A DNA stretch of 64,000 bases, taken from positions 62,001 through 126,000 of the forward strand of contig CAWBVG010000014.1 in NCBI GenBank assembly GCA_963792175.1, read 5' to 3'. This stretch comes from CAWBVG01 sp963792175. GTDB taxonomy: Bacteria > Acidobacteriota > Vicinamibacteria > Vicinamibacterales > CAVVIG01. The notes under the pieces are model-generated. The model saw only the letters and a list, made by a program, of their open reading frames with translations. It did no database searches and was not told the origin of the DNA. Shown here piece after piece: positions 40,292 to 49,787 of this stretch. The translations under genes were made by a program, and so were the position numbers. Positions within the stretch are counted from its first letter, which is position 1. Every line of letters begins with the position of its first letter.

Positions 40292-43200
40292 CGCGAGACA
40301 CCGAGCTCTTCCGCCGCACGGCTCCGATGCCCGCCGGTCCGCACGAGCGCGGCGCGAACGAACTGCTCGTCGAAGACGCGGCGCGCCGCATCGAGTCGCC
40401 ACGACTCGTCGTCTCGCCGTTCACCGAACGCGGGCGGCAGCGCCGTCGGCGGCACGACGCCGCGCTTCGGGCTGCGCACGGCCAGCGCCGCCAGCACATT
40501 CTGCAGTTCGCGGACGTTTCCCGGCCAGTCGTAGCGCGCCAGGGCCGCAATCGTTGCCGCGCTGAGCGCGGCGCGGCTGCCCACGCGCTCGGTCGCGTCG
40601 CGCCAGATGTGTTCGGCCAGCAGCGCGATGTCCTCGCGGCGGTCGCGGAGCGGCGGCAGCGTGATGCGGATGACATCCAGCCGGTACAACAGATCGAGCC
40701 GGAAGCGTCCGGCCTCGACTTCCGCGTGCAGCTGACGGTTCGTCGCCGCGACGATGCGGACGTCGATCCGGCGGGAGGCGTTCTCGCCGATGCGCCGCAA
40801 TTCGCCTTCCTGAATCACCCGGAGCACTTTCGCTTGCGCGCGCAGCGAGAGCTCGCCGATTTCATCCAGGAACAACGTACCGCCGTGCGCCTCTTCGAAC
40901 ACCCCGGCACGCTCTGACAAGGCGCCGGTAAACGAGCCGCGCGCGTGGCCGAACAGCTCGGCCTCCACCAGGTCGTCGGGGAGCGCGGCACAGTTCAGCG
41001 TCGAAAACGCGCGATCGCGGCGCGCGCCCAGCCGATGAATCGCCCGTGCGACCAGCTCCTTGCCACTGCCGCTCTCGCCGTCGATCAGGACGGCGAACGG
41101 CGCCGCCGCCGCGCGTTCGATGGCGTGCCGCAGTTCCACCATCGCCGGCGTGACGCCGATCAGTCCGCCGAGAGCCGCGGCCGCCGGCTGATTTCGACGC
41201 ACGAGCGCCGCGGACACCAGTGGCGCCGCCGCCGTCGCCGCCATCGTCAACACGCTGGCGGCGCGCGACAGGTCGTATGTGGATCCAACCGTCCAGCGTG
41301 CGCACAGCGCGGCGATCGGTGTGCCGCCATACTGCACCGGCGCCGCGGCCTCAGTTCGATCGCCGCAGCGGTGCGGAGCGATGGTGATGCCAGCCGCAAT
41401 CGCCCGCTCCGAGATGTCGCCGTCCAGGCGCCCGCCATCGCCGACGAGGACGTCGCAGTGGCCGTTCCGGCTGGTCATCACACCCACCCCTGCCGCGTGC
41501 AATTGCGTCCGAATCCGGCCGCACAAATCCTTCAACACGGCCGCCTCGTCTTCCGCGGTCTGACATGCACGGAGAATGGCGACGACGTCGCCGACCTCGC
41601 AGGCTGCCGGCAATGACGCACCTGCCGCCTGCGCAGCGCCGGGCAGATACAAGGCGAGTGCTTTCAGGCCCGTCGAGGCAATCTGCCGGCGCAGGAGCTC
41701 GCTGCAGTCGGCGCCGGCGTTCGTGGCGGCCAGGAGATCCCACTGCGTGCGGAGGAGAGGCGGCAGCATCGCTCTGATACGCATCAGCCGCTGAAGCTGC
41801 GCTTGGGCGGAGGCGATACGACCGCGCCGCCGTTCGGCCTCCACGAGCAGGAGCCGCGCCTTCAGGCTGCGCAGCGGATCGTGCGCCGCCCGCGCCGCGG
41901 CCGTCGATTCGGCAACGTCGCGGTCGACGGCGTCCAGATCGCCGACCGCCAGGTGAACGAACGCGGCTGTACTCGCGATCGCGGCCACTGTGCCCGGATC
42001 GCCGCATCCCTGGTACCGCTGCTTCGCATCCGCGATCGTCGACATCGCCGACCGCAAGTCCGTCCGCCCCACAGCGATCCGCGCCGCCAGCCTCGAGTGG
42101 CGCGACCCGAGCGTCGCGGACATGCCGTCGGGTAGCGCGCCGAGCACCGTCTGGGCGTCGGCATAGTGACCGCGCCAGAAGAGGCAGCGCGCGAGCGAGA
42201 GGGACGCGGCTGCCGATTGCGCGCAGTCGCCCGCGGCTTTCGCACCAGCCAACGCCGCGCCCAGGACACGCTCCGCTTCGTCGAGCCGCGCCAGGCTCAC
42301 CCAGGCGTCGCCCACGAGCGTGGCGATGTCGATCAACAGGCGATCGCAGCCGGCACGCACGGCATAGCCCTGCGCCTCGTCGAGCGCCGTTTGCGCGTCC
42401 CGCGCCCGACCCCGGTGAAGAAGGGCGCCGGCCAGCAATATCGCGCCATCGGCAGCGTCGGACCAACTCGCCCGACGCGCCAGGCCACCGATAGCCTGTC
42501 GAAGGTGTCGAATGCCAGGCGCGTGGCGGCCTGCTGCCAATTGGAGACGCGCCGCTTCGACACGCCGGCGAAGGGTGGCCAGTTCCCCGGGGGCAGGCCA
42601 CGTCGAGGCGCCAGCGGCGGCATCCGGCGCCTCGAGGTCGCCGTTGACGCCCTGCCACCCGTACACGGAGGCCCGCTCCGCGGCGCGCGACGGGCCTGAA
42701 TGCCGCGCGGCATTTCGGTTCGTGACCGGGCCGGGCCAGAGCGCTTGCACGAAACGTCCCGGCAGTCCTCGCGAGTGACGCGCCGCCTGCCGCACAGCCC
42801 TGATCGCCCGGACGTCCATCCGTTCGACATCGGGTCGAAGAGCCGCCATCAGCATGTCGGGATCGATTCGCTCCACCGCAACGGTGTCGACGCCTCTCAC
42901 CTCGTCGTCTCCGGCGAGCAGCAGAACGTGCGGTTGCGGCGTCGTCGTCATCGCCCGAAGGAATGGGGAAAACCCGTTCGCCGAGCCGCGATGGATGATG
43001 AACAGGCTCCGGCCGCGGCACAACTCCGCATATCGGGAGCCGACGAGCGGCGAGGCGATCGGCACGAAGCCCTGCTGGCGCGCTGTCCGCGCCAGTTCGC
43101 CCACGATTGTCGTCCTGCCCGATCCTGCAGGCCCGACCAGAACGGTCACGTGAGGCCGATCGCCACATGGCGCTCGAAACATCTCCGCAAGCGCGGCAAC

Positions 43201-43680
43201 GATCGGACGCGCGATGACGCTGATGCCACACGTGTTCAGGGACACAGCCTCGCAACACGGGTCGACCGGCGATCGGTATCCGGTTCCCGTATCGGGTAGC
43301 ACGACCGCGCCAGTCTCCGCGGAGTAGACCGCCGTGTGCGCGTCCAGCTGCGCGGTCAACGCATTCGATCGGAAGAAGCGACCAGCACGTTCGCGCACCG
43401 CGCGTGCGATGTCTGGCGATCCTTGCCAGATTTCAGTACAACGCCAGGCTTCAAATCGCGACGTTTCGCCGACGATGCCAAAATCCACCAGCGGCGCGAT
43501 CGATCGATGGTGCAAACGGTGCAACCAGTCGCACCGCACTGACCATCGAGTCTGCTCAGCGACGCCACCGGCCGTCCCGAGCGCGAGGATGACACGCGCG
43601 CCAGTCGCAAGGTCGATCGCGCGGCGCATCCCATGTTCGATTCCATCCTCGAGCACGAATCGGTCAGCCACGAGCTGCAT
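40207..43680 (-). CDS. Large sigma-54 activator: kinase-like, ATPase, TPR and AAA+ domains
   Basis: 1157 residues, unbroken, from an ATG with GGAGG 5 nt upstream. Order: a degenerate protein-kinase-like N-lobe (RFVLEDG...AIDLATGARVIL, HHRSIAPLVDFG); a P-loop ATPase (VLVGPAGSGRTTIVGELA near residue 185); a TPR-like helical region (about 390-720); a GAF-like segment; then the sigma-54 AAA+ domain with GESGSGKELVARAIH, HARGSFTGAL (GSFTGA instead of GAFTGA), GGTLFLDEIGEL and DLLYRLDVIRITLPPLRDR. A Fis-type helix-turn-helix (RSRAAEELGVSRQGLTKLM) ends the protein. It probably activates sigma-54 promoters, perhaps that of the TIGR03790 gene. Confidence 0.88.
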   Translation of the reverse strand: MQLVADRFVLEDGIEHGMRRAIDLATGARVILALGTAGGVAEQTRWSVRCDWLHRLHHRSIAPLVDFGIVGETSRFEAWRCTEIWQGSPDIARAVRERAGRFFRSNALTAQLDAHTAVYSAETGAVVLPDTGTGYRSPVDPCCEAVSLNTCGISVIARPIVAALAEMFRAPCGDRPHVTVLVGPAGSGRTTIVGELARTARQQGFVPIASPLVGSRYAELCRGRSLFIIHRGSANGFSPFLRAMTTTPQPHVLLLAGDDEVRGVDTVAVERIDPDMLMAALRPDVERMDVRAIRAVRQAARHSRGLPGRFVQALWPGPVTNRNAARHSGPSRAAERASVYGWQGVNGDLEAPDAAAGASTWPAPGELATLRRRVEAARLQLAAGRHAPGIRHLRQAIGGLARRASWSDAADGAILLAGALLHRGRARDAQTALDEAQGYAVRAGCDRLLIDIATLVGDAWVSLARLDEAERVLGAALAGAKAAGDCAQSAAASLSLARCLFWRGHYADAQTVLGALPDGMSATLGSRHSRLAARIAVGRTDLRSAMSTIADAKQRYQGCGDPGTVAAIASTAAFVHLAVGDLDAVDRDVAESTAAARAAHDPLRSLKARLLLVEAERRRGRIASAQAQLQRLMRIRAMLPPLLRTQWDLLAATNAGADCSELLRRQIASTGLKALALYLPGAAQAAGASLPAACEVGDVVAILRACQTAEDEAAVLKDLCGRIRTQLHAAGVGVMTSRNGHCDVLVGDGGRLDGDISERAIAAGITIAPHRCGDRTEAAAPVQYGGTPIAALCARWTVGSTYDLSRAASVLTMAATAAAPLVSAALVRRNQPAAAALGGLIGVTPAMVELRHAIERAAAAPFAVLIDGESGSGKELVARAIHRLGARRDRAFSTLNCAALPDDLVEAELFGHARGSFTGALSERAGVFEEAHGGTLFLDEIGELSLRAQAKVLRVIQEGELRRIGENASRRIDVRIVAATNRQLHAEVEAGRFRLDLLYRLDVIRITLPPLRDRREDIALLAEHIWRDATERVGSRAALSAATIAALARYDWPGNVRELQNVLAALAVRSPKRGVVPPTALPPAFGERRDDESWRLDAARRVFDEQFVRAALVRTGGHRSRAAEELGVSRQGLTKLMTRLGIASDESNASSDPPSLD

Positions 43681-43740
43681 TGATGCCTCCATCGGTCGGT
43701 GGTCGCGACGCGGTGCAAAAATGCCGCCCGTGTTTTTGGA

Positions 43741-43746
43741 TAGAAT
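43741..43746 (+). promoter_or_regulatory. TAGAAT -10 of aroC, near-leaderless
   Basis: TAGAAT ends 9 nt before the aroC ATG, so the 5' leader would be only a few bases. Preceded by a T-rich stretch (GTTTTTGGA). Confidence 0.45.
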
Positions 43747-43755
43747 GAGGCGCTC

Positions 43756-44956
43756 ATGCTGCGCTTTCTCACCGCCGGCGAATCGCACGGCCAGGCGCTC
43801 GTTGCGATTCTCGAAGGGATGCCGGCGGGCCTTTCGATCGACTTCGAGGCGATCACCACGCAGCTGCGCCGCCGGCAAACCGGTTACGGGCGCGGCCGCC
43901 GCATGGCGATCGAATCGGACCGCGCGCAGGCGCTCAGCGGCATCCGTCACGGCGTGTCCACCGGCGCGCCCATCGCCCTGCAGATCCCGAACAAGGACTG
44001 GGAGAACTGGCAGCGCACGATGTACGTGGAAGCGACGATGCCCGAGGGCGCGACGGGGGCCGATCGGCCAGAGGTCACGCGCCCGCGGCCGGGCCACGCC
44101 GACCTTGCCGGCTTCGTGAAATACGGCCACGACGACATGCGCAACATCCTCGAACGCGCCAGCGCCCGCGAGACGGCGGCGCGCGTCGCCGTCGGGGCGA
44201 TTGCCCGGCAGTTGCTTCAGGTCGTCGGGGTCGAGATTGTCAGTCACGTGACAGGCATCGGCTCGGCCGTCGTCACGGATCCGCTCGCGATTGGGTTCGA
44301 CGAGGCTCGGGCGATCTCCGCCGAATCGCCGCTGCACTGCGCGGACGCCGGGATCGAGCGTGCAGATGATCGCGGAGATCGATCGCGCGCGGGACGCCGG
44401 CGACACGATGGGCGGTAGCTTCGAGGTGATCGCGCACGCGGTGCCGCCCGGGCTGGGCAGCCATGTGCAGTGGGACCGGAAGCTCGATGGCCGGCTGGCC
44501 CAGGCCCTGATGTCGATTCCCGCCATCAAGGCGGTCGGCATCGGCCGCGGCCCCGCGGTCGCCACCGTGCCTGGATCACGGGTTCACGACGAGATCCTTC
44601 CCGGTAACGCCAAGGCGGCGGTTCCGCTGCGACGACCGACCAACAACGCCGGCGGCCTCGAAGGCGGCGTCACCAACGGCGAGGATCTACGGGTGACCGG
44701 CTACATGAAGCCGATTTCCACGCTGATGAAGCCGCTGCGCTCCGTCGATCTCGCCACCATGACCGAAAGCCCGGCCGCGATCGAACGCAGCGACGTCTGC
44801 GCCGTTCCGGCAGCCGCCGTGGTCGCCGAAGCGATGGTCGCGATCGTCCTTGCCGACGCCGTCGTCGAAAAATTCGGCGGCGATTCGGTCGAGGAGATGG
44901 TCGCGAACTGGCAGGCGTTCAGCAAGCGAACCGCCGCCCGCTTTCAGCGCCTCTAG
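43756..44956 (+). CDS. aroC: Chorismate synthase (one frameshift)
   Basis: Makes chorismate from EPSP with reduced FMN, the product that feeds trpE and aroQ of the minus-strand cluster. MLRFLTAGESHGQALVAI, RRRQTGYGRGRRM, RPGHADLAGFVKYGHDD, LERASARETAARVAVGA and LRVTGYMKPISTL are all present. A +1 shift near 44357 (between GIE and VQMIAEIDRA) splits the frame. Total about 399 residues, normal. It stands alone, divergent from the large sigma-54 activator. Confidence 0.93.
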
Positions 44957-45041
44957 TCTCGAGTTCGGCCTGCTCGTCAACTTCAACCTCCATCGCTTGC
45001 CATCCGGCGTCAGCGGATCGTGAACGCCTTTCCAGAGTAAA

Positions 45042-45074
45042 GTGTGGTTCTGCGGGCTCCGCGAGCTCTGCGTT
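45042..45074. repeat. Degenerate arm of the AACCGCAGAG repeat
   Basis: The complement of 45042-45074 reads CGCAGAGCTCGCGGAGCCCGCAGA, written here as CGCAGAGCTCGCGGAG plus CCCGCAGA. It is closely similar to the left arm of the hairpins at 5002 and 5299. The partner arm is missing. It lies just upstream of def. Confidence 0.5.
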
Positions 45075-45086
45075 CAATCGTCCGCG

Positions 45087-45596
45087 ATGATTCGGCCCAT
45101 TCTCAGATACGGCGACTCGACCCTCCACACACGTGCCCTGCCTGTGGAGACCATCACGCCGGAGATCGATCGTCTCATCGACGACATGATCGAGACGATG
45201 TACGCCGCGCCGGGCGTGGGGCTCGCCGCCCCACAGGTTGGCGTTGCGCTGCGGATCTTCGTCGTGGACGTGTCGGTCGGGCGCGATCCGGCGGGTCTCT
45301 TCACCTTCGTCAACCCGGAGTTCGTCCAGCGCGACGGGATGCAGCTCGAGGAAGAAGGCTGCCTGAGCGTCCCGGGATTCAATGCGACGGTGGTCCGGCC
45401 CTCTCATGCCGTGTTGAAGGGCCTGGATCGTCACGGCGACCCCCAGCAGATCGAGGGATCAGGATTGCTCGCGCGTGCGTTCCAGCACGAGATGGATCAT
45501 CTGGACGGCACGCTGTTCGTGGATCGCCTGCGCGGGCTGAAGCGCGACATCATCGTCCGGAAGATTCGCAAGCTGACACGCGCGGGCAAATGGTAA
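45087..45596 (+). CDS. def: Peptide deformylase
   Basis: 169 residues from the ATG at 45087. Removes formyl groups from nascent proteins. All three family motifs are intact: GVGLAAPQVG, EEGCLSVPG (metal Cys) and HEMDHLDG (metal His pair and catalytic Glu). Its stop overlaps the fmt start by 7 bases, the classic def-fmt arrangement. Confidence 0.95.
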   Translation: MIRPILRYGDSTLHTRALPVETITPEIDRLIDDMIETMYAAPGVGLAAPQVGVALRIFVVDVSVGRDPAGLFTFVNPEFVQRDGMQLEEEGCLSVPGFNATVVRPSHAVLKGLDRHGDPQQIEGSGLLARAFQHEMDHLDGTLFVDRLRGLKRDIIVRKIRKLTRAGKW

Positions 45597-46549
45597 CGAC
45601 CGCCGGGTTGCGGGTTGTCTTCTTCGGTACGCCGGAGTTCGCCGTTCCATCGCTCGACGCCCTTCTCGCCTCGCGCCACCACGTCGTCGCCGTCGTCACC
45701 CAGCCGGATCGCCCGCGCGGACGCGGGCACAAGACGACGATCGGGCCGGTCAAAGCCCGCGCCGAGGCGGCGGGGCTGCCGATCCTGCAGCCGGAGCGTC
45801 TAAAGGATCAGCTGTTTCTGGACGCCCTGACCGCCCTGGGCGCCGACCTCGGCGTCGTCGCGGCTTACGGCAAGATCCTCACCGATGCGGTGCTCGCCAC
45901 CCCGCCGCTGGGGATGGTCAACGTGCACGCGTCGCTGCTGCCCCGCCACCGCGGCGCCGCACCGGTGCATCGCGCGATTATCGCCGGCGACAGCGAGACC
46001 GGCGTCACGATCATGCGTGTGGTCAAGGCGCTCGACGCCGGCCCGATGCTGGCCAAAGTGTCGCGCGCGATCGGGCCGAACGACACCAGCGACGAGGTCG
46101 AACGCGATCTGGCGTCGAACGGCGCGGCGCTCCTGGTCGTGACGCTCGACGCGCTCACGGAGGGCCGCGCACGGGAGATACCGCAGATCGACGCCGACGC
46201 GACCTATGCCCACCGCCTCACGAAAGACGATGGCCTCGTCGACTGGAGTCGTCCGGCAGTAGCGATTCACAACCAGATCCGTGGCCTCCACCCATGGCCG
46301 CACGCCTTCACGTTCGCGCGCGGCCAGCGGCTGATCCTGCATCGTTCCGCGCCCGGGGACAGCGATGTCGAGGCCGTCGCGCCCGCCACCATCGTGGAAG
46401 CGGCCGGCGATCGGATCGTGGTGGGGACGGGCACGGGATCGCTGAACCTGCTGGTCGTCCAGGTGGAGGGCAAGCGACCGATGGCGGCCCGCGAGTTTCT
46501 GGCCGGCCATCCGCTGACCGCGGGCGAGCGCTTCACCGCGGTCCCATGA
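45590..46549 (+). CDS. fmt: Methionyl-tRNA formyltransferase
   Basis: 319 residues. Formylates initiator Met-tRNA using 10-formyl-THF. The start MVTTAGLRVVFFGTPEFAVP carries the N-terminal Rossmann fold. HASLLPRHRGAAPVHRAI holds the catalytic Asn/His region and SLLP, and the C-terminal OB domain follows from about residue 210. Overlaps def upstream and rsmB downstream (ATGA). Unbroken. Confidence 0.95.
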   Translation: MVTTAGLRVVFFGTPEFAVPSLDALLASRHHVVAVVTQPDRPRGRGHKTTIGPVKARAEAAGLPILQPERLKDQLFLDALTALGADLGVVAAYGKILTDAVLATPPLGMVNVHASLLPRHRGAAPVHRAIIAGDSETGVTIMRVVKALDAGPMLAKVSRAIGPNDTSDEVERDLASNGAALLVVTLDALTEGRAREIPQIDADATYAHRLTKDDGLVDWSRPAVAIHNQIRGLHPWPHAFTFARGQRLILHRSAPGDSDVEAVAPATIVEAAGDRIVVGTGTGSLNLLVVQVEGKRPMAAREFLAGHPLTAGERFTAVP

Positions 46550-47902
46550 TCGCGCCGGCGCGCATCGCGGCGTACGAGATCCTCAAGGCTGTCTCGTCCG
46601 GCCGCTCCGACCTGCCGACGGCCATCGCCTCTGCCCGCGACGGCCTCCGCGACGATCGCGACCGCGCGCTCGCGGCGGAGATTGCCACCGGGGTCCAGCG
46701 CTGGCGCGCCGCGCTCGATCACCTGATCGCTGCGCTGTCCAAGCGCGCCGTCGATCGTCTGGATTCGGAGATCGTCGACATCCTCCGGCTGAGCGGCTAT
46801 CAGCTGCTGCATCTCTCCCGCGTGCCGGCGTCTGCGGTCGTAGACGATGCCGTGAAGCTGGCGCGGCGTGCGGGAAAACATAGCGCGGCGGGTTTCGTGA
46901 ACGCCGTTCTGCGGGCGCTGTCGCGCCGCCGGAACGATCTGCCGCTGCCTGCCCGACCTCCGTCCTCGTCAGCGACCCGCGATGCGCATACTCGACTACC
47001 TCTCCATCACGCTGTCGCACCCGCGGTGGCTGGTGGAGCGGTGGCTCGATCGCTGGGGCTTCGAGACCACCGAAGCCTGGCTGCGGTTCAACAACACGCC
47101 CGCGTCATTGACGCTCCGGGCGAACCGGCTTCGAGCCACGCCGGAAGAGGTCATCGAACGCCTCGCCGCAGACGACGTCCACCTGGTCCGCGGACGCTTC
47201 GCGCCCGACGCGTTGATCGTCGAGTCCGGTCACCCGCTGCGTGGCCGGCCGGAAGGACTCTTCGTCGTGCAGGACGAGGCGTCCCAGCTGGTCGCGCTCC
47301 TCGCCGAGCCCAGGCCCGGGTGGCGCGTGCTGGACGCGTGTGCGTCGCCAGGTGGAAAAACCACCGCCCTTGCAGCCGCGCTCGATGCCTCGGGCCGCTT
47401 GATCGCAAGTGATGTCCGCCGCCGGCGCATGACACTGCTGCGGAACACGCTGACCGCCGCCGGCGCTGACCGGGTGCGCCTGGTGCAGATGGACCTCCTC
47501 CATCCGCTGCCGTTTACGCGTCCATTTGATCTCGTGCTCGTCGACGCGCCGTGCTCGGGGCTGGGCACGCTGCGACGCGATCCCGATCTCCGCTGGCGCC
47601 GGAACGAGCGCGACCTCCCGGCGCTGGCTGCCGCGGAACTCGTCATGCTGCAGCACGCCGCCGCAGTAGTCGCGCCAGGGGGCCGTCTCGTCTACGCCAC
47701 CTGTTCGAGCGAACCGGACGAGAACGAAGGCGTCGTCAACGCCTTCCTGGCGACGACACCCGATTTCGCGCCGCTCGACGCGCGCCAGGCGGCGCCGCGC
47801 CTGCCGCCCGAGCTGATTGACGCGCGGGGACACCTGCGCACCGAACCCCATGCCCACGGCCTCGAAGCGTTCTTCGGCGCTGTCCTGCTCAGGGGCCGGT
47901 AA
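46546..47902 (+). CDS. rsmB: 16S rRNA m5C967 methyltransferase RsmB (one frameshift)
   Basis: About 452 residues across a +1 shift near 46970. An N-terminal NusB-like RNA-binding domain (IAPARIAAYEILKAV to VNAVLRALSRR) precedes a SAM-dependent catalytic domain: LDACASPGGKTTALAA, VDAPCSGLGTLRRDPDLRW and YATCSSEPDENE with the two catalytic Cys. It starts in a 4-nt overlap with fmt (ATGA). The def-fmt-rsmB order is widespread. Confidence 0.93.
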
Positions 47903-47918
47903 ACGGTCGCATCGCCCT

Positions 47919-47983
47919 AGCTCAATCAGCTAGCCCCCAGCCCCTAGCCCCCGACTCGACCTGTAGTACAATCTCTGTAATCC
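47919..47983 (+). promoter_or_regulatory. Word-repeat and TACAAT -10 before the PASTA gene
   Basis: 47919-47955 holds CCTAGC/CAGCCCC words (CTAGCCCCCAGCCCCTAGCC). A TACAAT hexamer at 47967-47972 lies 11 nt before the ATG at 47984, suggesting a very short leader and a new transcript for the downstream five-gene run. Confidence 0.5.
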
Positions 47984-48706
47984 ATGCCTTTCGGTACGCG
48001 CATGTGGAGCGCGGGCAAGTTCGTGATGCTGGTCGGCGCGCTCGTCGCCACCTACGTCCTGTTTGCCGCGGCGTCGATGCGGATCGCCTTGCGCGCCCGG
48101 GAAGTCACGATTCCGGATCTGACGAACCGGACCGCCAACGACGCGACCGCGCTCGCCAGCGACCTGGGACTCACGCTGCGAGTCGACGAAACGCGCCGTC
48201 CCGATCCGAAGATTGCCGCCGGTCGCGTGCTGGCGCAGGAACCGGCCGCCGGCTCGATCGCCCGGCGCCAGCGCAGCATCAGAATCTGGCTGAGCGCCGG
48301 CCAGCGGTCGGCAACCGTACCGAAGCTGGTGGGCGAAACGGAACGGACCGCCCAACTCCGCCTCGCCCAGGATGGCTTGACGCTGACCGGCATTGCCGAA
48401 ATCCGATCTCCGTCGTTCGCATCGGACGTCGTCATCGCGCAAATGCCGCCTGCCAAGAGCGCCGCCGGCAACGTCTCGCTGCTCGTGAACCGTGGCGACC
48501 GCGGCGCCAGCTACGTGATGCCCGATCTGATCGGCGTCAACGGCGATCGGGCGGCGGAAATCCTCCGCGCCCGCGGCTTTCGTGTCGCCGTGGTGGGATC
48601 GAATCCGTATCCCGGCGTCGCCGCCGGAGTCGTCATCCGACAGGGTCCGCAGGCCGGTTTTCAGATCGGACCGGGCGAGCCGATTTCGCTCGAGGTCAGC
48701 CGGTGA
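47984..48706 (+). CDS. Membrane-anchored protein with three PASTA domains
   Basis: 240 residues. One membrane helix (about 12-32, FVMLVGALVATYVLFAAAS) is followed by three PASTA modules starting at VTIPDLTNRTANDA, ATVPKLVGETERTA and YVMPDLIGVNGDRA. PASTA domains bind peptidoglycan stems and usually sit on Ser/Thr kinases or PBPs. Here there is no kinase or transpeptidase domain, so it may be a wall-sensing partner. The stop overlaps the rpe GTG (GTGA). Confidence 0.85.
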   Translation: MPFGTRMWSAGKFVMLVGALVATYVLFAAASMRIALRAREVTIPDLTNRTANDATALASDLGLTLRVDETRRPDPKIAAGRVLAQEPAAGSIARRQRSIRIWLSAGQRSATVPKLVGETERTAQLRLAQDGLTLTGIAEIRSPSFASDVVIAQMPPAKSAAGNVSLLVNRGDRGASYVMPDLIGVNGDRAAEILRARGFRVAVVGSNPYPGVAAGVVIRQGPQAGFQIGPGEPISLEVSR

Positions 48707-49389
48707 GCGTGCTCATCGCTCCGTCGATTCTCTCGGCCGACTTCGCGGCGCTCGGAGACGCGATTGGCGCGGTCGAGCGCGGCGGCGCCGATCTCATTCA
48801 CGTGGACGTCATGGACGGGCATTTCGTGCCGAACATCACCATCGGCCCGCCGGTCGTGAAATCGATTCGGCGGGTGGCGAAGGTGCCGCTGGATGTTCAC
48901 CTCATGATCGCGGATCCGGACAACTACCTCGACGCGTTCGCCGAGGCGGGCGCGGCGATGCTGTCGGTGCACGTCGAAGTGCTGCCGCACCTGCATCGCA
49001 CCGTCCACGCCATCAAGGCATTGGGCGTCAAGGCCGGGGTGGTTCTCAACCCGTCGACGCCGGTGGGCGCGCTGGAAGAGATCGCCGGCGACGTGGACTA
49101 TGTGCTGGTGATGTCGGTCAATCCCGGGTTCGGGGGACAGACTTTCATCCCGCGGAGCGAGTCCAAAGTTCGTGCGGTACGAGCGTTGCTCGATCGGGCC
49201 GGCAACAGCGCTGCGGTCGAAATCGACGGCGGCATCGACAAACACAACGTGGCGCGCGTCGTCGCCGCCGGCGTGCGGGTCGTCGTCGCCGGCTCAGCGG
49301 TGTTCCACAGCCCTGATCCGGAACGCGCGACGCGCGAGCTCAAGGCCGCGGCGCTCGCCGGGCTTCCCGCCGCCTCCGTTCCTCGGTGA
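48703..49389 (+). CDS. rpe: Ribulose-phosphate 3-epimerase
   Basis: 228 residues, GTG start overlapping the PASTA gene stop. TIM barrel interconverting ribulose-5-P and xylulose-5-P. LIAPSILSADF, HVDVMDGHFVPN, DVHLMI, VLVMSVNPGFGGQ and EIDGGI give the metal and phosphate sites. Ends in a 4-nt GTGA overlap with the thioesterase gene. Confidence 0.95.
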   Translation: MSVLIAPSILSADFAALGDAIGAVERGGADLIHVDVMDGHFVPNITIGPPVVKSIRRVAKVPLDVHLMIADPDNYLDAFAEAGAAMLSVHVEVLPHLHRTVHAIKALGVKAGVVLNPSTPVGALEEIAGDVDYVLVMSVNPGFGGQTFIPRSESKVRAVRALLDRAGNSAAVEIDGGIDKHNVARVVAAGVRVVVAGSAVFHSPDPERATRELKAAALAGLPAASVPR

Positions 49390-49787
49390 GCGCTCCTCCG
49401 TCCATTTCCCGCGTGCGCGTGCGATACGCCGAAACGGATCAGATGGGCGTGGTCTACTACGCCAACTACCTCGTCTGGTTCGAGATCGGCCGGACGGATC
49501 TTCTGCGGCAGAACGGCTGGAGCTACCGGGAGATGGAAATCGACGGCTACTCGCTGCCGGTCATCGACGCGGAGTGCGCGTACAAGGCGTCGGCGAAGTA
49601 CGACGACGAGCTCGAGGTACGGACGAGCGGCGGCATGGTGTCGCCGGTTCGTGTGAAATTCAGCTACGAGGTCGTGCGCACGGCCGATCGCGCGCTCCTC
49701 GCGACCGGCAGCACCGTGCACGCGACGCTCGATCGCGCCGGCAAACCCTGCCGGCTTCCCGAGCGCGTGCGCGCATTGTTTTCATGA
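49386..49787 (+). CDS. YbgC/4HBT-type acyl-CoA thioesterase
   Basis: 133 residues, hot-dog fold. VRYAETDQMGVVYYANYL contains the catalytic Asp and the YbgC family signature. YbgC proteins hydrolyse short acyl-CoA or act with Tol-Pal at the envelope. No tol genes are adjacent, but bamD lies two genes downstream. GTG start and ATGA stop overlaps on both sides indicate coupled translation. Confidence 0.88.
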   Translation: MSAPPSISRVRVRYAETDQMGVVYYANYLVWFEIGRTDLLRQNGWSYREMEIDGYSLPVIDAECAYKASAKYDDELEVRTSGGMVSPVRVKFSYEVVRTADRALLATGSTVHATLDRAGKPCRLPERVRALFS

